A DNA stretch of 64,000 bases from Lysinibacillus pakistanensis. GTDB taxonomy: Bacteria > Bacillota > Bacilli > Bacillales_A > Planococcaceae. The stretch is taken from contig BBDJ01000011.1 of NCBI GenBank assembly GCA_001312325.1, positions 62,001 through 126,000 on the forward strand, given 5' to 3'. The position numbers and the translations under genes are program-made. A model generated the notes under the pieces. It was not told the DNA's origin. It searched no databases and saw only the letters and a list, made by a program, of their open reading frames with translations. Of the stretch, positions 1 to 9,671 are shown one piece after another; position 1 is the stretch's first letter, and every line of letters starts with the position of its first letter.

Positions 1-1
1 T

Positions 2-878
2 ATTCCGTTACTCGAAAAGTGGGGATATAATGGGCCAATTATAATGAGTGATATGACGGCACAGCAACTAAAAATGACCTTTTCAAATATTAGTATTTTT
101 CATCCAGAATCAATTGGAGAATGGATATTTGTGAATAAGGATGTGGCCTATCAGTGGGGGTATAGTGGTCATCTTATTGGAAGCGTTTGGTATAAGATTC
201 GTTTTTGGGGGAAGATGCTCTTTTACTCTGGCGATTATGTTACGGATTCTTATTTATTGAAGGCTACGCTGCCAGTAGCTGATGGGACGATTTATGATGT
301 TGCATTTATCGACAGCGGTCATGTTGAAAAACAAATCAATAATTTTCAAACATTGCAGCAAATAATGGAATATATAAGCGTTCATCCAGAACAACCATTT
401 ATTTTTCCATCTTCATTTTCAGGAAAAACTGTCGATATTGCAGCCTACCTCCATCAACATACACAGCGAACCCTGCATATCGATCAGGATTTAATATCGC
501 TAATTGAACAGTATGAGAAGGCATCTGAAAATTTATTGCCTACTAAAGGCATTTTGCCATCTTTTAAACAACAATGTCAGACAAAGAGTGCTGATATTTA
601 TTTTGTGCCTGATCGTAATGCGTCAGAGCTATTGGAGCTACTACAAAAAATACCGAAAGCAATCGTTATTTTTACAGGCTATTGGCAAAAAGATAACTAT
701 AAAATGATGTTATCAAAAACGGAATACAAGGAATTTTTTTTATAAAACACATCCTGATTATCAAGATATTTTAATGCTTTCTAAAAAAATACATGCTCAA
801 ACGACCATTTATTTTCATAGTTCATTTACGAACAGAGAAACTACACTTTTGCAATTACTTAAAAATAAGAAGGCATAA
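2..878 (+). CDS. MBL-fold/beta-CASP metallohydrolase-like protein (5' truncated, frameshifted)
   Basis: The frame is open from the left window edge, so the N-terminal metal-binding part lies outside. The visible part has the feel of the C-terminal half of a beta-CASP metallo-beta-lactamase: GYSGHLIGS followed by FYSGDY and later FIDSGH, the usual order of late metal-ligand motifs. At the 8-T run 734-741 the frame stops. In the next frame it continues as SSFTNRETTLLQLL and ends at TAA 876-878, so the C-terminus is probably intact in reality. Family assignment is by motif recognition only; the HxHxDH motif cannot be seen here. Substrate unknown. Confidence 0.5.
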
Positions 879-981
879 CAGGATGTCCTACATTATGAAT
901 ATTAATGACATGTATGTAATACCATGCTTCGGATTTCCAGTTAACTTTCGGAACACTTGCTTAAATTCATTTGAAGACAGT

Positions 982-1031
982 GAACAGGCTTTGTACTTTT
1001 GATTTGTACAAGGCTTGTTGCTGTTTTTTTT
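982..1031 (+). terminator. Rho-independent terminator
   Basis: An imperfect inverted repeat, AACAGGCTTTGTAC against GTACAAGGCTTGTT, is followed by a run of eight T. It lies about 100 bases after the end of the truncated metallohydrolase gene and presumably ends its transcript. I see nothing else between 879 and 1179 except an AT-rich stretch upstream of the protease gene. Confidence 0.8.
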
Positions 1032-1179
1032 GCAATTACTTTGAATTTTGTATGGAATTAGCTAAAAGGCAAATAAAAACACTGAAAAATTTGTTCTAAC
1101 TTTTTTTAATTTCGCTTACACTTACTATAGGACGAACTCTTAGCTTTAACACAAGGGAGGAAATGACATAGCGAAAAAA

Positions 1180-2488
1180 ATGGGAATTGTCGCGCTACTA
1201 TTATTCGGTGTTTATTTGCTGTGTATGTATTGGTATATATTCCATAGCGGTGGTGGTACAGTACCAAAAGTATTCCAGGGAACCGTTGCAGATCCAGTTA
1301 TGTTTATGTCTGAAAAAGAGCTGTTTCTAAGTGGTGAATATTCAAAAATAAGAAACTTCCTTTTCTTTATTGCAACTCCATTGGAATGGTTAGTGTACGC
1401 TTTCATTTTGCTAACAGGCATTTCACGTTATTTCGAAAAAGTGGCGACAGCACAAACGAAGTGGAAGTTATTACGGAACGCAGGTTATTTATTCTTATTA
1501 TCATTGCTACTGTATCTTGTGCTATTCCCTCTAGACTATTATCGTTACTATTTAAGCAAAAGCTACGGTATAAGCACACAAGCATTCTCGTCATGGATGC
1601 GAGATGGCATTATTGATTTTTGGGTTAATTTCGGCACGAGCCTCATCGTAGTATCAGTCATATATTGGCTTATTAAAAAGAGTGAAAAAAAGATGGTGGC
1701 TGTATACTTGGCTTTTAACGATTCCATTTACAATATTTGTGATGTTTATCCAGCCAGTTGTCATTGATCCCTTATATAATGATTTTTATCCATTAAAAAA
1801 AATAAGGAACTAGAAGCGAAAATTCTCTCTATCGCTGACCAGGCTCATATTCCAGCAGAGCATGTTTATGAAGTGAATATGGCAGAGAAAACAAATGCCT
1901 TAAATGCATATGTCACAGGCATCGGAAGTAATTCAAGGATTGTCTTATGGGATACAACCTTAAATCGTCTCACAGACAATGAAATATTATTTATCATGGC
2001 ACATGAAATGGGACATTACGTTGAAAAACATATTTATTTTGGTATAGCTGGGTACCTAGTGTTAACTTTAGGAGGATTGTGGTTAACCTCCAGATGTATG
2101 CGATGGGTGATTAGAAGATATGGACAGGTATTAAAAATAAAAAAAATGGGTGATATAGCCTCTTATCCGTTATTTTTACTTATTACCTCCATATTGCTGT
2201 TTGCTTCTAACCCTTTGACAAATTATGTGTCAAGGTATCAGGAAACAAGAGCCGATCAATACGCTATTTCACTTACGGGTGATCGAGAGTCTGCCGTTAC
2301 TGCATTCCAAAAGCTAACGATATCTGGTCTAAGTGAGGTAAATCCACAGCTTCTTGTAAAATGGTTCCGCTATACACACCCACCGATGCTGGATCGAATT
2401 GATAGGGTAGCGGAAAAAGAGGGGCAAAAAAAAGGAGGCTCCTGTTAAAGAGGAGCAGAAAAAAAAGAACAACAAAAGCAATAAATAG
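1180..2488 (+). CDS. M48 family membrane metalloprotease, Ste24/YhfN-like (frameshifted)
   Basis: Integral membrane zinc protease of the Ste24/CAAX-protease branch of M48. The N-terminal part has several hydrophobic helices and the Ste24-like segment FPLDYYRYYLSKSYGIS; the catalytic HEMGH motif follows at about 1999-2013, and a later ETRAD segment supplies the third zinc ligand. It is broken at three A runs: 1685-1691, 1795-1802 and 2426-2433. Correcting these joins WWLYTW...PLKNKELEAK and gives a Lys/Glu-rich tail ending at 2488. About 430 residues, as for YhfN. The start is uncertain: the good GGAGG at 1156-1160 sits about 20 bases before ATG 1180, and an ATG at 1163 would need one extra base to be in frame. 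Likely role: membrane protein quality control (family knowledge). Confidence 0.8.
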
Positions 2489-2569
2489 GCAGGGTTTCTT
2501 GGACGTAAAAGTTGGGTATCCTAGTAGAAGGATTGAAAACTTGTTTGTTCTAATGATAGGGGAATCGTT

Positions 2570-3386
2570 ATGCGTAATATTATTATCATTACACTTTCAT
2601 CGATTTTAGTGGCCTTTGCTTATAATTTTTTTGTTAATTCCCCATGAAATATTAAGTGGTGGATTGAGTGGAATAGCTATTATGCTTGGTATTGTAACCC
2701 CTTTAAATACAGGGGTCTTAAATTTACTATTGAATTTACCGCTTCTTATTATAGGTGTTTTGAAGCTTGGGAAGCGGTTTATTGGATATACGATACTATC
2801 AGTGGCTGTCTTGTCAATTAGCCTGTATATTATTCCTATTTATAAGGCTACTCAAGAACCCATCCTTGCCTCCTTATTTGGTGGTGTTATTGTCGGAATC
2901 GGCACGGGTATGATTTTTCGTGCGTCTGGCTCCTCTGGTGGCTTTGACATTATAGCCATGCTGTTAAGCCGAAAACGCGATTTCCCATTAGGTGCATTAA
3001 TTTCTGGAATGAATGGAATAGTAGTAGCTATCTCAGGCTTCGTTTTTAGCTGGGATGCCGCCTTACTCACTCTTGTATCGATTTATGCTACGGGCAAGAT
3101 TGTCGATACGATTCATACTAGCCATATAAAATTGACGCTGATGATTATTACAGGTGAGGGTGAGGAAGTAAAGCAGCAACTTTTATCAAAGCTTCATCGT
3201 GGTGTAACGGTAATGGATGCGAAGGGTGCTTACTCTGGGGAAGGGCGTAAGGTTTTAATTACAGTAATTACACGTTATCAGCTTGCCGAAGTTAAAAATA
3301 TGATTAAGGAAACAGATGCAAAAGCCTTTGTTAATATTTTACAAACGACAGAGGTAATTGGTGTTTTTGATAGGGGCTCAAAGTAA
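2570..3386 (+). CDS. YitT family membrane protein (DUF161/DUF2179)
   Basis: Membrane protein of the YitT family: about five to six N-terminal hydrophobic helices, then a C-terminal soluble DUF2179 domain of about 80 residues (SHIKLTLMIITGEGEEVKQQ onward). The real start is ATG 2570 behind TAGGGG. The frame breaks at the 7-T run 2626-2632; removing one T gives the family motif FLIPHEILSGGLSG. About 270 residues, normal for the family. Function of the family is not well defined. It stands as its own unit between the M48 gene and a strong terminator. Confidence 0.85.
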
Positions 3387-3407
3387 ATTAAAGTGGATGT
3401 TTCTTGT

Positions 3408-3453
3408 ACACACGTTATCGGTTATAATAAATATAATCGAACGTGTGTTTTTA
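3408..3453 (+). terminator. Rho-independent terminator
   Basis: Long hairpin with outer arms ACACACGTT (3408-3416) and AACGTGTGT (3440-3448), an inner CGGTTATA/TATAATCG pairing and a T-rich tail. It ends the YitT-family transcript. Confidence 0.85.
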
Positions 3454-3481
3454 TTATGGGATAGATAGGGAGAGATTCAAA

Positions 3482-3857
3482 ATGGACAAAGAATCAATTC
3501 ATGCGTATTGTTTAAAGCTTCGAGGAACAACACATGATTATAAACTGGAGTGGGAGGCTGACCGCTACCAAATTGGTGGAAAAATGTATGCAATGATAGG
3601 GGGGAATGCTACCGGAAAGCCAGTTCTTACGTTGAAATGCGAGCCCCAGCGTGCAGAAGAATTAAGGGAAGCTTACGAAAGTATCATACCCGGCTATTAT
3701 ATGAATAAAACTCATTGGAACTCCATTTACATGGATTCAGAAGATGTACCCCTTGATTTGGTAGAAAAGCTTATCGAACATTCCTATGACCTAGTTTTCG
3801 GAAAGCTAACAAAAAAAAGCACAGCAGGAAGTCCTTTTACTTGAAGAGACAATGTGA
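3482..3857 (+). CDS. MmcQ/YjbR family DNA-binding-like protein
   Basis: Small soluble protein of the MmcQ/YjbR family (CyaY-like fold). Typical features are the N-terminal YCLKLRGTTHDYKLEWEADR segment, a central KMYAMIGG strand pair, and GYYMNKTHWNSI followed by a terminal helix. The start is ATG 3482 after GGGAGAG. The 8-A run 3811-3818 disrupts the end; removing one A gives the family-like tail AQQEVLLLEETM and a stop at 3855-3857. About 125 residues. Cellular role is not established for the family. A perfect terminator follows. Confidence 0.8.
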
Positions 3858-3884
3858 CCATTATAGTGTAAGATGGAAGGTTAC

Positions 3885-3934
3885 AAAACTACCCTTTTTC
3901 TAAGATATATTGAGAAAAAGGGTAGTTTTTTTTA
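3885..3934 (+). terminator. Rho-independent terminator
   Basis: Near-perfect hairpin AAAACTACCCTTTTTC/GAGAAAAAGGGTAGTTTT followed by eight T. Terminates the MmcQ/YjbR gene. Confidence 0.9.
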
Positions 3935-3943
3935 GCCAAAGAC

Positions 3944-4194
3944 ATGCTCATGCCCGAGAGAAAAATGCTTGGGCAAGACAAAGCAACGCTCAAGTTTAAG
4001 AGAAAAGCGCTCGGGTGAGGCGAAGCCACGCTCAGGCCCAAGAGAAAAGCGCTCGGGTAGGTCGAAGTAACGCTCAGGTCAGAGAAAAAAAGCGCTCAGG
4101 TATATGTAGGAATCGCTAGGTACACCAAAGAAATGCTCAGGCAAAGAAAAAGTCGCTTATTGCAATCGAAGCAATGCCTGGCTTGCTTAAAAAG
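3944..4194. repeat. Degenerate 21-bp tandem repeat, about 12 units
   Basis: Starting at 3944 the sequence falls into units of 21 bases (a few of 20 or 22), each opening with a variant of RCGCTCRGG, for example ACGCTCAGGCCCAAGAGAAAA (4028-4048) and GCGCTCGGGTAGGTCGAAGTA (4049-4069). The ACGCTC and GCGCTC types alternate, giving a 42-bp higher-order period in the middle of the array. No frame is open through it. It lies between the ends of convergent genes. Confidence 0.8.
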
Positions 4195-4206
4195 TCTACA
4201 ATCGGA

Positions 4207-4243
4207 CAAAAAAACCCCAAGCCCATTGAAACGGCTAGGGTTC
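4207..4243 (-). terminator. Terminator of the GIY-YIG gene
   Basis: AACCCC.AGCC pairs with GGCTAGGGTT. On the minus strand the hairpin is followed by a T run (complement of the A run at 4208-4214). It sits just past the stop of the minus-strand GIY-YIG gene. Confidence 0.7.
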
Positions 4244-4286
4244 AACAAAAAAACGTTCTTCAAATCACAGTAAAGAAGAAATCAAT

Positions 4287-4633
4287 TTATGCATTATAGC
4301 CACGGTCACCAAAAGGCTGTAGTGTATCGAGCCATTTTTGCTCTAGTTTTTCTAGCTCTCTTTTGGCATCAAAATAGCCTCTTCTTTTTTTCTTTAAGTA
4401 TTCAACGATTTCAAGGTCAAAAGCATCTTGACCAAAAGTGTTGAAATCTGCTTGTAGTTTTTTTATTGGTATATGAATTAGTTTTAAGCGAAAATTGAAA
4501 TCCGTTTAGGCGCTTTAAATTATTGAAGCTACCAACAAACACCTTTCCATTTTGCTTATTGGTCATTGTAAAAACGCCCGCTTCAATTTTCATTTCTTTA
4601 TACATTTCCTTTAATTCTTTTTTTATGGTCCAT
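4287..4633 (-). CDS. GIY-YIG nuclease family protein (frameshifted)
   Basis: Small single-domain GIY-YIG protein. After frame repair it runs from ATG 4633 (ribosome site AGAAGGG) to TAA 4287-4289, about 115 residues. The GIY half is GVFTMTN and the YIG half VFVGS, spaced as in the family, followed by LKRLNGF and a basic C-terminus RRGYFDAKRELEKLEQKW. Two frame breaks fall in T runs at 4618-4624 and 4458-4464. The central tyrosines are replaced by Phe (GVF, VFVG), which occurs in some family members but could lower catalytic activity. No mobile element context; probably a chromosomal housekeeping or unknown-function copy. Confidence 0.75.
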
Positions 4634-4715
4634 TGAAAACCCTTCTTTCTTATTTTTATCCTGCATTAACAAGCAGTCGTTTATAATAACTAATCCTCTC
4701 TGATTCAGCTTCACT

Positions 4716-5463
4716 TTATCCAATAGCACTGCCATCATCTGTACGGTCCATAAAACCATATTCAATTAAATAACGGCGGATTTGTACATAATCCTCATAC
4801 ATTGGCTGGATTGCCTCATTTAATTCTTTCTCTGTATACTGTTTGGTCTTATCGAAAAGCTTTGTGATTGCTCGTAGGATGATAATTTTATGCTTTTCTC
4901 GTTTTGGAAACCGGGTAAGCTCTTGACCAATTCCCTTTGGAAAATACTTTTCGAGTAACTCTTGTTCCTCAGATAGCGTAATATTATAGCGATCATCCAC
5001 CATTGTTGCGGTTTTATGAATTGGAATAAAATGATCTTCCTTTTGATCCTTTTCTTTTAATAGTTCCATCATGGCAAGAAATGTTTTTGCTTGTCGCTCT
5101 TTTTCCTTGAGTGTAAAACGGTGATGACGAATCGTTGTTGCACTACCTATATCAAGCCTCTCTTTTATTTCTTGATCTGTATGTCCCTCATAGAATAAAC
5201 GCATGATATGACTTTGATGGTCTGTTAGCCCTGTCATTTTTTTTATTTAATCCATTTAAATAATGAAAAACGGAATGATGTGCAGAAGTAATATGATGCT
5301 GCATAAATTTTTCTGCCTCATAAAGTACGCCTTCATAGGGATAGATAATACCTTTTTCAATTCGTTCGCCGCAAAGCAAGCAAGTAAAATATGCTGTTTC
5401 CTCTACGTAACCCTTTTTAATGTCCTCAATCGATGCTTGCCAAAACAGTTCATTAACATCCAT
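4716..5463 (-). CDS. DUF2087-domain regulator with zinc-finger-like N-terminus
   Basis: One gene split by the 8-T run 5237-5244. Residues about 28-45 contain CLLCGERIEKG and then HHITSAHH, a C2H2-like metal site. Next comes a LuxR-type helix-turn-helix (GLTDHQSHIMRLFYEGHTDQEIKERL), then a helical linker, and the C-terminal DUF2087 domain (FPKREKHKIIILRAI ... EDYVQIRRYLIEYGFMDR). About 245 residues in total. DUF2087 proteins are typically fused to DNA-binding domains, so a transcriptional regulator is likely; the target is unknown. It is monocistronic. Confidence 0.75.
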
Positions 5464-5547
5464 TAAAAATCCTCCTAAAAATAAACAAAATATTATTTCG
5501 TTTGCTTATATATATTAAAAATAACAAATTGTTTGTTTTAAATCAAT

Positions 5548-5582
5548 AAAAAAACACATCGCTTGATCAACGATGTGTTAAA
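5548..5582 (-). terminator. Terminator of the ABC transporter operon
   Basis: Perfect hairpin AACACATCG/CGATGTGTT. On the minus strand it is followed by seven T (complement of the A run at 5547-5554) and lies directly after the permease stop. Confidence 0.85.
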
Positions 5583-5584
5583 AT

Positions 5585-6462
5585 CTATTTATTTTTCTTT
5601 TTGAAAAGGATAATAGATAGGATGGCTAGTATAAGAATAGTAGCTAGAATAATAATGACACTTGTAGAGGTACTGAGAATATTTCCATGTAGATTATAGA
5701 CAATACCATACATTTCTTTATATTCTTCCACGTTTGAAGCAGGTATACCCTCGAAAACTTTGGTGATGGAGCTTCCCATAAATGCATTGCGTAATAGTAA
5801 GGTTGTATGACTGATAGGGAAATACATAATCAAATTTTGTGCAAAGCTAGGTAATGCACCAATAGGGACATAGACGCCACATAAGAAGCCAAGTGCAGTT
5901 CCCACAATGGTACTTAATGTTGAAAAGGAGTTTTGAGTCGTCGCAAATAATACTAGAAAAAGATTAAAAACACTGGCAAGTAATACTGATAAAAATAATA
6001 GGCCTACTACATGAACGAAATCTCCAATGCTGAGAAGCTCACCGCCAGTGGATACAATAAAGATTTCACAGCCAAGGAGGGCAATAAAGGAAAAGATACA
6101 GCCAATAATAAAGGCATTGAACACATAGCTAAATTGAATAGTGGCTCTTGAAATAGGGGCGGTTAAAAAAATCAGCCTGTGCTTTAGATTCCAAATCCTT
6201 TACGGCAATTCCGTAGGCTGCGAGTGTTGTAGTTACAGCGATCATGGATAATAGCCCTGCTACAAGCCATTCATTCACCATTGTAATTAGTTCAGGTGTA
6301 GCCTCTGTCATTTGCTCAATAGCATCCACCTGCATTTTTTTGTAGAAATACGGCATATAGCACAATTACGATAATGACAGAAAGCAGTGAATAGAAAACT
6401 TGTGTTTTATCTCTACGGAAAACCTTATTATTTCGTTGTACTAGGCTAATAAATGCTTCCAT
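5585..6462 (-). CDS. ABC-2 type transporter permease (frameshifted)
   Basis: Six-helix ABC-2 permease: a short cytoplasmic N-terminus starting at ATG 6462, a large extracellular segment after TM1 (MQVDAIEQMTEATPELITMVNEW), then five further helices ending in a basic KKKNK tail. The gene is interrupted at two or three runs (around 6340 and 6168), and about 292 residues result after repair. The start overlaps the ATPase stop by one base (TAATG) behind GGAGG, so the two are translationally coupled. With the adjacent ATPase it should form an exporter; the LytTR/DUF3021 neighbours suggest export linked to envelope stress or antimicrobial resistance (inference). Confidence 0.8.
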
Positions 6463-7383
6463 TACGCAGCACCTCCCTCAGCCATAATATGAAGAAAGAC
6501 ATCATCCATTGTGCCTTTTACTACTTCAAAGGAGGCGATGAACGGCTCTGCCTTTTTTTAATAAGTCCAAAGCATGAAGCGTTGAGTCAACTCGAATAGT
6601 GTAAATACCGAGCTTTTCTGTGTAAGAAATGGCATTGTCCTTGAGCCACTTACTGCCTTCAGCACTATTATGAAAAACAAGTGCCATCGAATCATAGGCA
6701 TACTTAGTCTTCAAAGCATCCGGTGTTCCTTCAGCAACAATTTCTCCTTGCTTTAAAACAATGACATGATGTGCAACAGCCGCTTCCTCCATGTAATGTG
6801 TAGTTAAAAACACAGTCATATTTGTTTCAATTTGTAGCTGTTTAATTGCCTGCCAAACAAATTGACGTGTTTGTGGATCTAATCCGGTTGTTGGTTCATC
6901 TAAAAATAAAATTTTCGGTCGATGAATAAGCGCTCGTGCTATATCAGCGCGTCTTTTTTTGACCGCCGGATAATGTTCCATATTTACGTTTTTCTATATC
7001 CTCTAAATGTAATAGGTAGAAACAAATTGATAGTTTTCAGCCAGCTGTGCTCTTGATAAGCCATATGTTTTGCCGCGATGCAGTATATTTTCACGAACGG
7101 TTAATCGCTCATCAAGTAGGCTTTGCTGAAAAACCACGCCAATTGATTTCCGTATTTCAGCATTGTCATTGCTTGCGTCAAGGGTGTGACCGTTAATTTT
7201 CACAGTACCACTTGTTTTTTCTAATAAGGTACAAAGAATTTCAATGGTTGTTGATTTACCTGCACCATTTGCCCCCAAAAATGCAAAGAGGGTGCCTTCT
7301 TCTACAGTAAATGAAATCCCTTTAACAGCCCGATGCTCACCATATTGCTTACGTAGTTTGTCAACTTGTATAGCAAATTTCAT
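6462..7383 (-). CDS. ABC transporter ATP-binding protein (frameshifted)
   Basis: ATPase subunit of the DrrA/CcmA type that partners ABC-2 permeases. Walker A GANGAGKS is at residues 37-44, the signature LSGGQ and Walker B ILFLDEPT follow, and the H-loop is TTHYMEEA. The C-terminal extension ends DDVFLHIMAEGG, typical for the subfamily. There are three frame breaks: near 7015-7030, at the 7-T run 6954-6960, and at 6553-6559. About 306 residues. The start ATG 7383 overlaps the TGA of the DUF3021 gene (ATGA). Confidence 0.85.
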
Positions 7384-7796
7384 AATAGATTATTCCTTTC
7401 TTTTTTTGTATTTCATGATTGATTTCTTTAATATCGTTTAATTGAAGCACGTAGGTAATACCCCATACGATAACGTAAATAACGATTTCCGCTATCAGTA
7501 TATACACAAGACTAGAATGATCAAACCAGTGGCCAAAATAACCTGCGATGATTACACATAAAGTTACGGCGATTATGTGTAAGGGCAGTTGTATTAAAAA
7601 AAGGTAAACGCTCAATATCATAAATTAAGGACAATAAGCCTATGACAACACCTAGAATGGCAGCGATTATGACTTGCTCAAGTAATGCTGATCCTACTAT
7701 CACTTCATTATTAGACAGCATACTTAAGGTCACAAGGACGTAGGAGGAACTCAGTGAAATAAGTAGACCAATAATCATCATGCGCAATATTTTCAT
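7380..7796 (-). CDS. DUF3021 domain membrane protein (frameshifted)
   Basis: Four-helix membrane protein of the DUF3021 family, which regularly sits between a LytTR regulator and an ABC transporter in Bacillales. The first helix pair and IYDIERLPF motif lie before the break at the A run 7594-7600; the remaining two helices and the tail HEIQKK after it. A second break in the T run near 7401-7407 gives an end at TGA 7380-7382 overlapping the ATPase start. About 138 residues. The likely role is to modulate the partner LytTR regulator (inference from gene pairing). Confidence 0.75.
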
Positions 7797-7797
7797 A

Positions 7798-8247
7798 TTA
7801 TGAATCCCTCCCGATACCTAAATGGCGTTTTAACTCTTTTAAATATTTTCGGCTGACATGCACGGTAACATCATTTTCAAGCATTAGTTCAGTCGTTCCC
7901 AGTTTCCCCATTTGAATAGAGGCAATTTTATGAATGTTGACCAGTGTTGATTTACTCACTCGTGCAAAATCTTTTGCAAACTGCGCTTCTAGTTCATATA
8001 ATTTGCGTTTTGATTCAAATTCCTGCTCTTCTGTCTGCAAAAATACCTTTGCATCCTCTGCATAAATCGAGAAAATATCAGAAATCTTTAGCATATGAAT
8101 TTCCTGCTGTATATAGCCATCTATCATCGTTGTTTGTGAAGCTTGGAGCTGCTTCATCAGTCGCTCAATTTGTTCGTTATATTCTTTCGCATGTATATGA
8201 ATCTCATTTTCTTCTAGTGTGCTATTAATTGTTAAATGAATCTTCAT
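7798..8247 (-). CDS. LytTR DNA-binding domain regulator
   Basis: Intact 149-residue regulator. Residues 1-45 form a charged helical N-terminus; the LytTR domain follows, with DIFSIYAEDAKVFLQT, then FARVSKSTLVNIHKI and the C-terminal VHVSRKYLKELKRHLG. There is no receiver domain, so it is the short form that is paired with DUF3021 proteins. Its stop is one base before the DUF3021 start, whose ribosome site GGGAGGG lies in the end of this gene. The start ATG 8247 follows AAGGAGG. Probably the autoregulator of the four-gene operon. Confidence 0.85.
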   Translation of the reverse strand: MKIHLTINSTLEENEIHIHAKEYNEQIERLMKQLQASQTTMIDGYIQQEIHMLKISDIFSIYAEDAKVFLQTEEQEFESKRKLYELEAQFAKDFARVSKSTLVNIHKIASIQMGKLGTTELMLENDVTVHVSRKYLKELKRHLGIGRDS

Positions 8248-8264
8248 TAGAGGCCTCCTTTACC

Positions 8265-8283
8265 TATCCCCATTACCGGGATA
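8265..8283. promoter_or_regulatory. Candidate operator upstream of the LytTR operon
   Basis: Inverted repeat TATCCC-N7-GGGATA within 40 bases upstream of the LytTR start. Position and symmetry fit an autoregulatory site, but it is a single occurrence and could be an RNA hairpin in the leader. Confidence 0.4.
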
Positions 8284-8478
8284 ACACTGAATCAGGTAAT
8301 AATAATGTAGCATAGAAAAAAATTGGCTGGGACAATTTCTTCGATAAGAGGTCAAAATTTAATGATGACAGGTTTATTATTCACAATATAGATCTTGTAA
8401 AAAGCGGCGAAGTAGAAAAAGAGGGGAGTTAGCGGCATAATGGACTTATTCAGTCAGTCATGAGGGGTTGCTTCTATT

Positions 8479-9508
8479 ATGTTTGTTTTTGATCGACACA
8501 TGTTTATTACATTATGTATTGGGCTAGCAGGTGCGTTTATCTTTCAGGCTGTCCATATTCCGATGCCCTGGTTACTAGGTGCCATAGCGGCAGTGCTGAT
8601 TGTTCAGTTATCAACAAAAGTTCAACTGAAATGGCATCCGTATTTTCGAAATTTTGGTTTAATCGTAGCAGGATATTCCATTGGGTTTGCTTTTACACCA
8701 GAAGCTGTGCAGGATATTAAACAATTTTTAGGGAGCATGATTGTCCTTAATCTTCTATTTATTGCTCTGTTCTTTGCTGTAAGTTATATTGTGGCAAAGC
8801 GTACTGATTTAGATTTTGCTACCTCCTTAACTTGCTGTGTACCTGGAGGAATGTCACAGGTTGTGGCCTTTGCTGAGGAACAAGGGGATATGGATATGGT
8901 CGTCATAACATTTTTTTCAAATACTGAGGGTACTGCTAATCGTTGGATTTGTACCTTTAATGGTAGCAGGTTCTAGTGGAGGTGGTAACACTATAGATGG
9001 GGCATATACATGGAGCCTTATAGGGGTCCTTGTTTTATGTAGCGCTGTGGGATGGCTTGCGCAAAAAATAAAAATCCCAACAGGCTATATGCTCGGTCCT
9101 GTATTTTTATTAATGGGAATCAATATAGCAGGGGTAGAGGTCCCGCAAATGCCAATATCCTTACTTCATATTGCTCAGCTAATGCTTGGTATTTATATTG
9201 GGCTTTTACTAAAAAAAGAGGATTTACATTTATCCAAGAAGCATGTGTTTTATGCATTTGTATCAGCTGGTATTTTTATTGGGGGTGCCTATGGTTTAAC
9301 ATTTGTTATGCAGAGCTTGTACAATCTTGAATTTAGGACAGGCTTTTTAAGTATTGTACCAGGTGGACTTGATCAAATGGGTATAATCGCTGCTTCTGTT
9401 CATGCCAATGTCACGATTGTCACAGCCTTTCAGCTTTTCCGTGTATTGGTCGTATCGATCTTCCTTGTTCCATTTGTCAAAATGTTTGTGAAAAAGGTGA
9501 GAGTATAG
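8479..9508 (+). CDS. AbrB family (PF05145-type) membrane protein
   Basis: Polytopic membrane protein with two similar halves of about 170 residues, each with a conserved PGG motif: CCVPGGMSQVVAF in the first and SIVPGGLDQMGII in the second. This is the family called AbrB in domain databases (ammonia-monooxygenase-regulator-like), a putative transporter and not the DNA-binding AbrB. It is split at the 7-T run 8911-8917; removing one T joins VITFFQILRVLLIVGFVPLMV. About 342 residues. ATG 8479 follows GAGGGG. Substrate unknown. Confidence 0.75.
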
Positions 9509-9621
9509 TAGGCATCGAGACGAGCAGGATGGCAACAGGTAAATGAACCGTGTTAAGCATACTCACAGATTGCGAATGTACCTGCCAGTAGCATTATCAC
9601 AACAAAATCAGCTCCAAGTAT

Positions 9622-9664
9622 AAAAAAAGATTGTCCATTGGCGTTTACCCAATGAACAATCTTT
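9622..9664 (-). terminator. Terminator of the chemoreceptor gene
   Basis: AAGATTGTCCATTGG pairs with CCAATGAACAATCTT, with a minus-strand T tail from the A run 9622-9628. Confidence 0.85.
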
Positions 9665-9671
9665 ACCGTCT

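Noticed and set aside
3944..4194. CRISPR array
   Set aside because: The period is 21 bases with no constant repeat/variable spacer structure, and no cas genes are nearby.
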